A DNA stretch of 64,000 bases from Clostridiaceae bacterium (GTDB lineage: Bacteria; Bacillota; Clostridia; Saccharofermentanales; DTU023): the NCBI GenBank assembly GCA_012838795.1, contig DUOO01000015.1:27659-91658 (forward strand), in the 5' to 3' direction. The translations under genes and the position numbers were made by a program. How positions within the stretch are numbered: position 1 is the first letter of the stretch; every line of letters starts with the position of its first letter. The notes below the pieces were generated by a model that saw nothing but the letters and a program-made list of their open reading frames with translations, was not told the DNA's origin and did not search any database. Of the stretch, positions 35,511 through 43,926 are shown piece after piece.

Positions 35511-35568
35511 ATGTTAGAGGATGATATAGAGGAAATAGCATGTTAGAGGATGATATAGAGGTAATAGC
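35511..35568 (+). repeat. 29-base tandem duplication in the thrB leader with two tiny ORFs
   Basis: Units at 35511-35539 and 35540-35568 are identical except for one base (A versus T near position 23). Each starts with ATG and contains its own AGAGG. The first encodes MLEDDIEEIAC then stop. The second encodes MLEDDIEVIA and stops at TGA overlapping the thrB ATG (ATGA). The second AGAGG is the thrB ribosome site at good spacing. The duplication may be recent slippage; translation of the mini-ORFs could couple to thrB. Confidence 0.75.
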
Positions 35569-36558
35569 ATGAAACAGTATACAGTAAGAATCCCTGCTAC
35601 CAGTGCGAATATAGGTCCCGGTTTTGATTGTTTAGGCATAGCATTTAAGTTATTTAATTGGTTTACTTTCTCTTGGGAAAACTCGGATCAACCGGTAAGT
35701 TATCAGGAACAGATAAAGTGGCTTGCTACCAGAACCGCATCACAAATGCCGATGTTAGAAGCCTATGTACAATATTGCCGTCTGTTTAATGTTGAATTGC
35801 CGATTCCGACCAAGGTGGAATGTATCAGAAATGACGTTCCGGTCGCTAAAGGTCTGGGATCTTCAGCAACATGTTATGTTGCCGGTGCGGGTGCTGCACA
35901 ATGGATTGCCAAGCAGCTTTATTCAGCTGATCAAATTAAATCTGATTTCAATATTAATAATGTAGATCCCTTTTCCAAAGAAGCGATTTTGGCGATAGCC
36001 TCAACAATTGAACAACATCCGGATAATTTGAGTCCGGCTGTTTTTGGCGGCTTGCAATTGGCAGCAATTTTAGATTCAGAAAGTTTGCCACATGTTGTTA
36101 CCCAAAAATTAAATGTAAGTTCAGATGTTAATTTTATTATCAGCATCCCGAATTTCAGCTTAAAAACAGCGAAAGCCAGAGGTGTTCTGCCGGCTGAAGT
36201 AGCACGTGCCGATGCAATTTTCAACATCAGAGCACTAGGTTATTTGCTCACAGGCATGTCCGATGCAAACCATGATTTGTTACGGTTAGGTCTGCAAGAT
36301 AGATTACATCAACCTTATCGAGCCGGCTTAATCCCGAATTTTTATGAAATATTGAATATCGGAATAAAATCCGGAGCTTGCGGCAGTGTTCTTTCTGGTG
36401 CCGGTCCGTCAATCTTGACTGTTAACATCAACTCGCAGGTTAATTCGCAGGAAATAAAAAATAACATTAAAAATTGTTTAGGTAATAATTGGGAAGTTAA
36501 AGTTCTCGAACTAGATCATGAAGGTATGGTCGGATATGAAGGAAAAACAACATTCTGA
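35569..36558 (+). CDS. thrB: homoserine kinase
   Basis: This GHMP kinase makes O-phosphohomoserine, the substrate of ThrC encoded just upstream. The 329-residue protein has RIPATSANIGPGFDCLGIA near the N-terminus, the ATP loop VAKGLGSSATCYVAGA, and the C-terminal ACGSVLSGAGPSILT. AGAGG from the tandem duplication lies 7 bases before the ATG. Its end overlaps the thioesterase gene. Confidence 0.95.
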   Translation: MKQYTVRIPATSANIGPGFDCLGIAFKLFNWFTFSWENSDQPVSYQEQIKWLATRTASQMPMLEAYVQYCRLFNVELPIPTKVECIRNDVPVAKGLGSSATCYVAGAGAAQWIAKQLYSADQIKSDFNINNVDPFSKEAILAIASTIEQHPDNLSPAVFGGLQLAAILDSESLPHVVTQKLNVSSDVNFIISIPNFSLKTAKARGVLPAEVARADAIFNIRALGYLLTGMSDANHDLLRLGLQDRLHQPYRAGLIPNFYEILNIGIKSGACGSVLSGAGPSILTVNINSQVNSQEIKNNIKNCLGNNWEVKVLELDHEGMVGYEGKTTF

Positions 36559-37168
36559 AAACTTAAATAATACCAAATCTTATCGGCAAGAATCCAAAGA
36601 AAAAGCAAAAGAAAAATCTGATCAGGAATTTCATGCTTTGTTGAGCAAAATGATTGTCAGTCGTTTGGAACGGAATTATTTCGCCAACAATATAGGGGCG
36701 AAAATGGAAACAATTAAGTATCAAAAGGCAATTGTTTCATTATTAGTATCCGAACAACATTTAAATCCTAACGGCACGGTGCATGGTGGTGTGTTGATGA
36801 CTTTAGCTGATACGGCAGCCGGTTCCTGCATGTTATACATAGGTCAACCCACAGCAACGATCGATCTAAGTTATCGTTTTTTGAAACCGGTATTTTCCGG
36901 CGATTTAATAGCGGCAAAAGCAAGAGTAATTCAATCAGGTAAATCATTTATTGTGGTTGACGTAAATTTGTATGTGATTGATCAATCTGAATATAGTAAT
37001 ATTGCAAATCTCATTGATGTTCCGACGGAGAATCTTGATCAAAAACTGATCGGTACAGCAACAGCCTCATTCTTTCGCAGAGACCGATATCTGCCGGAAT
37101 TACCTCCTGAAATCTTGGACTTGGCTGACCAATTTGTTCAAGAATATATTGCGAAAAAATCAAAATAA
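36536..37168 (+). CDS. PaaI-like hotdog-fold thioesterase
   Basis: A 210-residue protein with a hotdog thioesterase domain at about residues 45-150. The signature LNPNGTVHGGVLMTLADTAAG contains the conserved HGG and acidic residue of the PaaI group. A Lys/Glu/Gln-rich N-terminal tail of about 35 residues precedes it. It starts inside thrB (23-base overlap); I prefer the second in-frame ATG at 36536 because AAGG lies about 10 bases before it, against 36518. An acyl-CoA substrate is likely but undefined. No link to threonine synthesis is evident beyond position. Confidence 0.82.
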   Translation: MKEKQHSENLNNTKSYRQESKEKAKEKSDQEFHALLSKMIVSRLERNYFANNIGAKMETIKYQKAIVSLLVSEQHLNPNGTVHGGVLMTLADTAAGSCMLYIGQPTATIDLSYRFLKPVFSGDLIAAKARVIQSGKSFIVVDVNLYVIDQSEYSNIANLIDVPTENLDQKLIGTATASFFRRDRYLPELPPEILDLADQFVQEYIAKKSK

Positions 37169-37241
37169 TTACATAGATAATTTTAATCAGAACATTTCTT
37201 TGGCATGTCAAGTGTGGTAGCCGAAGAGTCAGAGAGTACGG

Positions 37242-37490
37242 TGCCAAAAAAGCCGGTGCTGCGGATCTGAATTTGATGTGAACCCACAGACCCGTAAATT
37301 TTGACATATCCGTGCGATTTTCGAGTGATCTAATGCCAAAAAAGCCGTCTCTGCGGATCTGAATTTGATGTGAACCCACAGACCCGTAAATTTTGGCAGC
37401 TCCGTGTGATTTTCGAGTGATCTAATGCCAAAAAAGCCGTCTCTGCGGATCGTGTTCCTGGCAAAATCCCCAAGATCGAAATTTTTGGCT
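37242..37490. repeat. 92-base tandem repeat (2.7 copies) with TGCCAAAA/TTTTGGCA ends at a convergent gene junction
   Basis: Units start at 37242, 37334 and 37426, a period of 92. Each holds a 65-base core that opens with TGCCAAAAAAGCCG and closes with TTTTGRCA or TTTTGGCT (37301-37306, 37393-37398, 37481-37490), an inverted pair, followed by a 27-base spacer. The first two units are nearly identical; the third diverges in the middle. The array fills the space between the ends of the thioesterase gene (+) and the ABC ATPase gene (-), and the last unit reaches the ATPase stop codon. The same end signature recurs at 58966-59205. Confidence 0.85.
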
Positions 37491-38215
37491 TAAAGAATTT
37501 TGGATAAGAATTGTTGGGTGCGTTCTTCTTGCGGATTATCGAAAAAGTCGTTCGGATCATAACTTTCTTCAACAATTTGACCTTCATCAATAAATAGAAT
37601 GCGATTTGCAACCTGACGTGCGAATCCCATTTCATGAGTTACAACAGCCATGGTCATGCCGGCTTCAGCTAATTCAGTCATCAATTCTAAGACTTCACCA
37701 ACCATTTCAGGATCGAGTGCGGAAGTCGGTTCATCGAATAACAATAAGTCGGGATCCATCATTAAAGCGCGAGCAATGGCAATTCTTTGTTGTTGACCGC
37801 CGGATAATTGATTGGGATAATTTTTTACTTTTTCCGGTAAACCAATGCGTTTTAACAATTCCATTGCTTTAGTTTCAGCCTCATCTTTACTTAAACGATG
37901 ACGCATGACCGGTGCCAGAGTTAAATTTTCCAACACATTGAGATTAGAAAAAAGATTGAATTGTTGGAATACCATGCCCATATTTTCTCGGACTTTGTTA
38001 ATGTCGATATTACCATGGTTAATAACTTGATCTTTAAAAATGATTTCGCCGGAAGTCGGTTTTTCCAAAAGGTTCATACAACGCAGCATGGTTGATTTGC
38101 CGGAGCCTGATGGCCCGATGATAACCACTTTCTCACTGGGCTCAATTTCTAAATTGACACCGCGTAACACTTCAAGTTTATCAAAATTTTTATATAAATT
38201 ACGAATTTTAATCAT
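37490..38215 (-). CDS. polar amino-acid ABC transporter ATP-binding protein
   Basis: The 241-residue ATPase energises amino-acid import. Walker A is GPSGSGKST, the Q-loop [12 protein letters not shown], the signature LSGGQQQR, and Walker [13 protein letters not shown] with VTHE as H-switch. It matches the GlnQ/ArtP-type subfamily. The start overlaps the permease stop by 8 bases. It is the third gene of an SBP-permease-ATPase operon on the minus strand. Confidence 0.95.
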   Translation of the reverse strand: MIKIRNLYKNFDKLEVLRGVNLEIEPSEKVVIIGPSGSGKSTMLRCMNLLEKPTSGEIIFKDQVINHGNIDINKVRENMGMVFQQFNLFSNLNVLENLTLAPVMRHRLSKDEAETKAMELLKRIGLPEKVKNYPNQLSGGQQQRIAIARALMMDPDLLLFDEPTSALDPEMVGEVLELMTELAEAGMTMAVVTHEMGFARQVANRILFIDEGQIVEESYDPNDFFDNPQEERTQQFLSKIL

Positions 38216-38927
38216 GTGTTACTCTTCTTTCTAAGGCATGGAAAATCCGTTCAAGAATCAGAACTACTATTAAATAGATCATTGCTGAAGCAAAATAAGG
38301 CGGTGCTGCCCGAAAAGTCTTGCTGATTAATATTCCGGCTCCACGCGTTAAGTCAACTAAGCCGATGAAACCGCTGATTGAAGTTTCCTTGAATAGGGTG
38401 ATAACTTCATTGCCGAAAGCAGGCAAACAATTGCGAAAAGCTTGGGGCATGACAATTTTAGACATAGTTTGCATATAACTCAAACCAAGTGATCTTGCAG
38501 CTTCTACTTCACCGGGACTAACGGCTTGAATACCGCTGCGGAATATTTCAGCCATATAAGCTGCAGAGTTTAAGCCGAAAGTTAGAATTGCTACAATTTT
38601 CAGATTATGCAGATTAACCAGAATAACGTTGAACATGATTAAAAGTTGAACGGTAGTAGGCGTTCCGCGAATAATTGTGATGTAGATATTAGATATTTTA
38701 CTTAAGAGATTGATTAAAAAACCGGAAGGAGTTTTCCAGCTCGGGCTTAAGTCTTTACAAGCAACTCTGATGATTGCTAAGAAAATTCCTAAAGCAAAAC
38801 CGATCAAAAATGCAAAAAATGTAACTTGCAGAGTAATGGAAAAACCGTTAGCCAGATACTTCCAATAATCATCTTTGATAAAGTTATTATGAATAAAATC
38901 TACTATTGCTTGGAGGGATACAGTCAT
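38208..38927 (-). CDS. polar amino-acid ABC transporter permease
   Basis: The 239-residue inner-membrane protein has about five hydrophobic helices and the family EAA-type loop [21 protein letters not shown], then [31 protein letters not shown] is another His/Glu/Gln/Arg permease mark. I chose the ATG at 38927: the ATG six bases upstream is part of the AGGAGATG ribosome site. Only one permease is encoded, so it probably forms a homodimer. Confidence 0.93.
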   Translation of the reverse strand: MTVSLQAIVDFIHNNFIKDDYWKYLANGFSITLQVTFFAFLIGFALGIFLAIIRVACKDLSPSWKTPSGFLINLLSKISNIYITIIRGTPTTVQLLIMFNVILVNLHNLKIVAILTFGLNSAAYMAEIFRSGIQAVSPGEVEAARSLGLSYMQTMSKIVMPQAFRNCLPAFGNEVITLFKETSISGFIGLVDLTRGAGILISKTFRAAPPYFASAMIYLIVVLILERIFHALERRVTHD

Positions 38928-39082
38928 GAACATCTCCTCATGTCATTTGAATACTAACTACCGACTGAGCCGATGGTTTTTTATTCGATTATATTGTTCA
39001 TTAATTTATGAAAGCGATAATAGTAAATTTGCCGATTTTTCTATAATAAAAAATCGGCAAATAACTAAAATTACAATTTATC

Positions 39083-39973
39083 TTATTCAGCTTTGATATA
39101 CTTATCAATGATTTCTTGCAGTTTACCACTTTCTTCAAGAGCTGCCAAAGCTTCGTTTACTTCTTCCAGAAGTGCATCATTAGTTTTAGTTAAAGCGATC
39201 GCATAATCTTCAATTGTATAGTCAGTCTCGAGAACTTTCAAATTATCATTTGCTGCAACAAAACTTTTTGCCGGCTCATTGTCAATGATAACTGCATCAA
39301 CTTTGCCTGAATTGAGTGCAACAACAGCATCTGCACCTTTATCAAAAGATTGAACATTCTCTTCACCGAAATCATCTTGAGCATACTGATCACCGGTTGT
39401 ACCGAATTGAGTTCCGATTTTCTTGCCTTCAAGATCATCCGGGCCTTCAATGTCGGAATCCTGAGTTACAATAATTGATTGAATGCCGGTAGCATATGAA
39501 TCTGAAAAATTTACACTTTCTAAACGCTCTTCTGTTACTGTCATGCCGGCAATTCCACCGTCAACTTTTCCGCTTTCAATTGAAGCGATGATATTAGCAA
39601 ATTCCATATCATGGATTTTAAGCTCATAACCTAAATAATCAGCTACTGCCTGAGCAATTTCAGGGTCAATACCGACAATTTCTTCACCTTCATAGAATTC
39701 ATATGGCGGGAATGCGGCATTGGTACCCAGGTCGAGTACTCCGTCTTCCAAGGCTTTGCCGGCTGAGGCATCAGCGGATTCTTCTGTATCTGCTTCTTCG
39801 CTTGCTTCAGCTTCTTTTTCTGTTTCTTCTACTTTAGCTTCGCTTTCTTGTTCAGTCTCTTTTTCTGTTTCTTTTGTCTCATCTTTCTTGTCGCCACATG
39901 CTACAACACTTAACATGAGCAGAACTGCTAAGAGTACGGACAAAATTGATTTTTTGTTAATTATTTTTTTCAT
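39083..39973 (-). CDS. amino-acid ABC transporter substrate-binding lipoprotein
   Basis: The 296-residue lipoprotein has a signal segment with lipobox SVVAC, then a highly acidic Glu/Thr/Ser/Ala linker (about 40 residues) and a family-3 binding domain: LDLGTNAAFPPYEFYEG, VGIDPEIAQAVADYLG and GGIAGMTVTEER. A cystine, arginine/histidine or glutamine ligand is plausible but cannot be read. The ATG at 39973 is preceded by GAAGGAG; an upstream in-frame TTG lies within that site. It is the first full gene of the operon, downstream of an argG relic. Confidence 0.93.
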   Translation of the reverse strand: MKKIINKKSILSVLLAVLLMLSVVACGDKKDETKETEKETEQESEAKVEETEKEAEASEEADTEESADASAGKALEDGVLDLGTNAAFPPYEFYEGEEIVGIDPEIAQAVADYLGYELKIHDMEFANIIASIESGKVDGGIAGMTVTEERLESVNFSDSYATGIQSIIVTQDSDIEGPDDLEGKKIGTQFGTTGDQYAQDDFGEENVQSFDKGADAVVALNSGKVDAVIIDNEPAKSFVAANDNLKVLETDYTIEDYAIALTKTNDALLEEVNEALAALEESGKLQEIIDKYIKAE

Positions 39974-40085
39974 ATTTTTCTCCTTCAATGTTTGATTTTT
40001 ATAATTGTTGATTTGTTGAATTTCTAAATTATAAAAATTTGAAATTATATTAAAATATTATACTTGATAAGTATATAATTTTTGT

Positions 40086-40238
40086 TTAATCCAAGCGACC
40101 GACATTGCCGGCAACACAAATAACTTCAGCTACACCTTGTTCTTTTAACCAGGCAACCAAGACATAAGTATCCAAGCCATCGGAATTAGTGAGAATTACT
40201 TTTTGTGTATTCTTTAATAATTCGTACGGATCTTGCAT
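40086..40238 (-). pseudogene. argG: 5' relic of argininosuccinate synthase (argG)
   Basis: A 50-codon frame with a good AGGAG ribosome site reads like the start of ArgG: KVILTNSDGLDTYVLVAWL, then AEVICVAGNVG, then stop. Intact ArgG proteins are about 400 residues, with the P-loop SGGLDTS here altered to SDGLDTY, and VGQ changed to VGR. Nothing like the rest of ArgG follows. The frame is therefore a truncated, probably inactive remnant, unless it is kept as a leader peptide. It sits 112 bases before the amino-acid-binding protein gene, same strand. Confidence 0.75.
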
Positions 40239-40280
40239 AAAACTCCTAAAAATATTAATAATTATGTACATATAAGAATA

Positions 40281-40309
40281 AAAAAATCTTCTGAAATATT
40301 TTTCAGAAG
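40281..40309 (-). terminator. hairpin with T run, also resembling an ARG box
   Basis: Read on the minus strand, CTTCTGAA and TTCAGAAG pair around a short AT loop and are followed by a run of seven T's, the form of an intrinsic terminator. The same 18 bases, TCTGAAAAATATTTCAGA, match the arginine-repressor consensus (TnTGAAT-4-ATTCAnA) at all but two positions. It lies about 53 bases after the predicted start and before the argG relic. It could be an attenuator, an ArgR site, or both. Confidence 0.6.
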
Positions 40310-40368
40310 TATACTTAAATACTTTTTATACGTTGAAAAATAAAAATTATTCTTTATAAGTGTTTTAT

Positions 40369-40397
40369 ATTATATTTATAGGCTTTTTAATTGTCAA
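40369..40397 (-). promoter_or_regulatory. consensus promoter before the argG relic and ABC operon
   Basis: On the minus strand, TTGACA (40397-40392), a 17-base spacer, and TATAAT (40374-40369) give a perfect consensus promoter. Transcription should begin near 40362 and run into the hairpin at 40309, then the argG relic and ABC transporter genes. Confidence 0.8.
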
Positions 40398-40821
40398 AAA
40401 ATAGTACTTGAATAATATCTTTCCGTGAAAAAAACATGCAAAGAACAATGAACGAACGTTATATTCCTTGAAAATTAGGCAATCTGCAATCTAATATTTA
40501 TACATCAGGTAAATTCAATATCTTGCTTTATTTGAAAATAAAACAAGAATAAACTGGATTTTTAGTTCCGATATAGTATAATAAACGTCTGTTATTTATT
40601 AAGGATAACTTTTAAGAAGCCCCTAAACACCTAATAATATAAAGTTACAACTGTACAATATCCTTTGATACGAAACTGTTTTTGTATACGATATTAATAT
40701 CAAAGAAGACGATATCAAGATCAAGATTATAATTCTTTTAAGTAGTAAAAGTCAGAAATTATCCATGATTTCTTTGGGTACCGAATTAATATGTAAGAAT
40801 GATGAAAGATAGGAGAGTGCT
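40398..40821. other. 424-base intergenic region before the PcfJ-like gene
   Basis: No gene is seen. It includes a consensus plus-strand -10 TATAAT at 40577-40582 with a poor -35. Inverted arms CTTTGATA (40663-40670) and TATCAAAG (40698-40705) flank a perfect 12-base palindrome GATATTAATATC (40690-40701). These may be regulatory sites of the downstream gene. No known riboswitch pattern is recognised. Confidence 0.4.
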
Positions 40822-42282
40822 GTGAATCTGACAAGAAGATTAGAACGGACATTTTTTAGATGTCCTGAAATAAGCGGTGAAGATTATTCAACCTTTCCGG
40901 CTGTTAGCGATCAGGTGTTCTTGCTGATGAAGTCTGAGTTTTCTGCAGATTCTTCTAACATATATATTTTTCCGTTTGTCAGAAGCAAAGAAGCGTCGAA
41001 ACTATTTGTTGAAATATATATTTGGGATTTGGTTAATTATCCGGATGTATGTAAAAGATTCGTTATTTTTGAAGGATGTCGGATGAGTGAAGAGGATGAA
41101 GAAAAGTATCTCGATTATGCAAAGCGTGAATTATATGCTTTTACAGAAATAATAGAACGTTTCTGCATAGAGGTTCAAATTTTGTTTCCGCAGTGGCATT
41201 TCCCAAATTACATGCCTGATCAAATAGGTGAAATGATGGAGCACCTGTACTTCACGAGTCATTCTTCCGGACCGAGGGAAATTCTTTATAAGGCAGAATT
41301 AGCAAATATTGCATATCATGTTAATCAACTTCCTACATATAATATCATCGGCTCGACTCCTGAGAAGATTATGGGGTCCGGTCTTTCGTTAAAATTATTG
41401 AGGATTCTGAATCAATGGGAGTTTATAGATTTTCTTTTTGAAACCGAAAAGCTGGATAGTTGCCGTGAGATATACAGGAAATATTCCGGATTTATTGGTA
41501 AAAATCCGGTTACTATTGGTCAGTGGAAATATCTGGAAGAGCTGACTAATCCTGACGGACTATTTTATGGAATGAAATTCAACAGGACAATTTATAAGTA
41601 TTTGCGTGAAGACTACAGTGAAAGGATATTGAAAGAATACAGACAGTTTCTTGAATTTCGCTTAGAATTTTCAGAAGCAAAAAAAATGAAAATACCTGAA
41701 CCGGAAGATCTCCATGGTGTAGTATATAAACTCAAACGAATCAAAAAATACCAAAAAGATAATACGAATATTGATACACTATTTAAATTCAGGAAAGAAA
41801 ATAATACATTTGAGTACCGTGGTCCGGAATATTCAGTTGTCATGCCGCGGAGTTCTTTTGATATCTGTCTGGAAGCTATATCACAGGGTAATTGTGTGAT
41901 GGACTATATTGAGGCGCATGCCAGTGGCTACACCACAATACTTTTTATAAGAAAGAACGATGCCATCAATCAATCTTTTGTAACAATGGAAATTAACAAC
42001 GATAGATGGATTCGGGCAGTATACGGGAAGTTTAACAGTCTTCCCGAGAAAGACATCTATTTGTTTCTTGAAGAGTATGCACAGAAGGCATGGCTTTTCT
42101 ATGATCCGGCCGAATTAATAACAGAACGTTTCGATGAGATCTTTGAATGTGCCGGTGATGAACTGAATAACTATTTAGAAGATTACAGAAATCGGCATTC
42201 CTCTCGGACTTTTAAATTTGAGAATGAGAAAGTGGAATATATACAACTTTCAATGGATGATTTGTATCCGGGTATTTTCTAA
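40822..42282 (+). CDS. PcfJ-like domain protein
   Basis: This 486-residue cytoplasmic protein has a C-terminal PcfJ-like domain at about residues 350-430, with CLEAISQGNCVMDYIEAHAS, then TTILFIRKND, then FVTMEINNDRWIRAVYGKFN. PcfJ proteins are named from conjugative plasmid pCF10 and often occur on mobile elements; their function is not settled. The N-terminal about 320 residues are acidic and aromatic-rich and have no domain I recognise. The start is GTG with AGGAGAG upstream. No conjugation, phage or integrase genes are nearby, so it may be a lone transferred gene. Confidence 0.7.
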   Translation: MNLTRRLERTFFRCPEISGEDYSTFPAVSDQVFLLMKSEFSADSSNIYIFPFVRSKEASKLFVEIYIWDLVNYPDVCKRFVIFEGCRMSEEDEEKYLDYAKRELYAFTEIIERFCIEVQILFPQWHFPNYMPDQIGEMMEHLYFTSHSSGPREILYKAELANIAYHVNQLPTYNIIGSTPEKIMGSGLSLKLLRILNQWEFIDFLFETEKLDSCREIYRKYSGFIGKNPVTIGQWKYLEELTNPDGLFYGMKFNRTIYKYLREDYSERILKEYRQFLEFRLEFSEAKKMKIPEPEDLHGVVYKLKRIKKYQKDNTNIDTLFKFRKENNTFEYRGPEYSVVMPRSSFDICLEAISQGNCVMDYIEAHASGYTTILFIRKNDAINQSFVTMEINNDRWIRAVYGKFNSLPEKDIYLFLEEYAQKAWLFYDPAELITERFDEIFECAGDELNNYLEDYRNRHSSRTFKFENEKVEYIQLSMDDLYPGIF

Positions 42283-42362
42283 AAGAAATTTTTCAGTAAA
42301 ATCAGTTTAGAATGTAGTAAAAATGATGTAAGATAAATAAATTAAGTGGCAGGAGGACGTCA

Positions 42363-43925
42363 ATGGCTAAACGTAAAACTATAATGCTGAGTATATTGAT
42401 AATTATATCCTTGGTATTGATCATAACTGCATGTGGTAAAAAAGATGAAGATAAAGCTGCTGAAAATGCTGAAGCGAGTGATCCGGCAATAAATAACAAT
42501 GAGCTTCAACAAGGAGGATCGGTAATTGTAGGTATTACCCAAGAATTAGATTCCTTAGATCCATATTTAGCTGCTGCAGCCGGGACAAAAGAAGTAATTT
42601 ATAATTTCTTTGACGGTTTAGTCAAATTAATGCCGGATGGTACATTTGAGCCTGCTTTAGCTGAATCTTATGAGTTTTCGGATGATGCTACAGAATTTAC
42701 CTTTAAAATCCGAACCGGCGTCAAATTTCATAATGGTAAAGACCTAACGGTTGATGATGTAGTTTATTCTTTACAGAGAGCAGCCGGTCTTTTGCCGGAC
42801 AGCAAAGCGGCGTTAATTCCTCAATTGGCTATAGTTGACTCGGTTTCGGGCGATACTGAAGCCGGTTCGGTAACAGTAAAATTGAAAGAATCCGATGCTG
42901 ATTTTATTACTTATATGACATTGGCGATTATTCCGCGAGATTATACGGAACAAGCACAGAAACCGATCGGGACCGGACCTTTTGTGTTTACGGAATATAA
43001 AACGCAACAACATCTGAAAATGAAACAAAATCCTGACTATTGGCGTGACCGTCCGGCATACTTGGATGAAGTTACCTTTATGATTGTTTCGGATGCAGAT
43101 GCTGCAATTATGGATTTGCAAGAAGGCAATTTTGATATATTTCCATACTTAACAATGGATAAAGCGGAGTTATTAAAAGACAAATATGATTTTATTGCTG
43201 CTGATTCCAATATGGTTCAAATCTGGGGCTTAAATAACCAGCGGGTACCTTTTGATGATCCTGTTGCACGTAAAGCTTTTAATATGGCGATAGACAAACA
43301 AATGCTGATTGATGCTGTGACTTTCGGTGAAGGCAGTGTTTTGGAATCGGGTATGGCTCCGCCGATGCAAGATTACTACAATGCAGACTTAACAAGCCGA
43401 TACAATCCGGAAGAAGCCAAAAAAATGCTGGAGGAAGCAGGGTATCAAGATCTGAAAATCGAGATTACGGTTCCCGGCGACTATGTGATTCATGTTCAGA
43501 CAGCCGAGGTTTTGGCGGAACAATTAAAACAAATCGGTGTGACTGCCGAAGTGAAAACGGTTGATTGGGGTACTTGGCTTTCAGATGTATATATGGGGCG
43601 TAATTATGATTCGACCGTAATTGCTTTAACTTTTGATTATGTAGCTCCTGCCACGGTTTTGAGACATTATTATTCAAAATCTGATAATAACTTTATTAAT
43701 TTCGCCAATGCGGAATTTGATGAATTATATGAAACTGCATTAAGTGAAACCGATCATGCCAAACGGGTCGAACTCTATCATCAAATGCAGAAGATACTGC
43801 AAGATGACGCTGCATCGGTATTTTTACAAAATCCGGGAACCCAGACTGCTGTGATTAAAACCTTAGGTGGCTACACAACATATCCGCAATATGTCCAGGA
43901 TATGTATACTGTATATTATAAATGA
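42363..43925 (+). CDS. oligopeptide ABC transporter substrate-binding lipoprotein
   Basis: The 520-residue family-5 binding protein has a signal segment with lipobox ITACG, then GGSVIVGITQELDSLDPYLAA, the family signature AESYEFSDDATEFTFKIRTG, and KPIGTGPFVFTEY. It should deliver peptides or nickel-like ligands to the OppBC-DF genes downstream, from which it is separated by an inverted gene. GGAGGA precedes the ATG. Its stop lies one base from the stop of that opposing gene. Confidence 0.93.
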   Translation: MAKRKTIMLSILIIISLVLIITACGKKDEDKAAENAEASDPAINNNELQQGGSVIVGITQELDSLDPYLAAAAGTKEVIYNFFDGLVKLMPDGTFEPALAESYEFSDDATEFTFKIRTGVKFHNGKDLTVDDVVYSLQRAAGLLPDSKAALIPQLAIVDSVSGDTEAGSVTVKLKESDADFITYMTLAIIPRDYTEQAQKPIGTGPFVFTEYKTQQHLKMKQNPDYWRDRPAYLDEVTFMIVSDADAAIMDLQEGNFDIFPYLTMDKAELLKDKYDFIAADSNMVQIWGLNNQRVPFDDPVARKAFNMAIDKQMLIDAVTFGEGSVLESGMAPPMQDYYNADLTSRYNPEEAKKMLEEAGYQDLKIEITVPGDYVIHVQTAEVLAEQLKQIGVTAEVKTVDWGTWLSDVYMGRNYDSTVIALTFDYVAPATVLRHYYSKSDNNFINFANAEFDELYETALSETDHAKRVELYHQMQKILQDDAASVFLQNPGTQTAVIKTLGGYTTYPQYVQDMYTVYYK

Positions 43926-43926
43926 A

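Noticed and set aside
37242..37490. CRISPR array from the 92-base tandem repeat
   Set aside because: Repeat and spacer are both conserved between the first two units, the unit is too long, and no cas gene is in the window.
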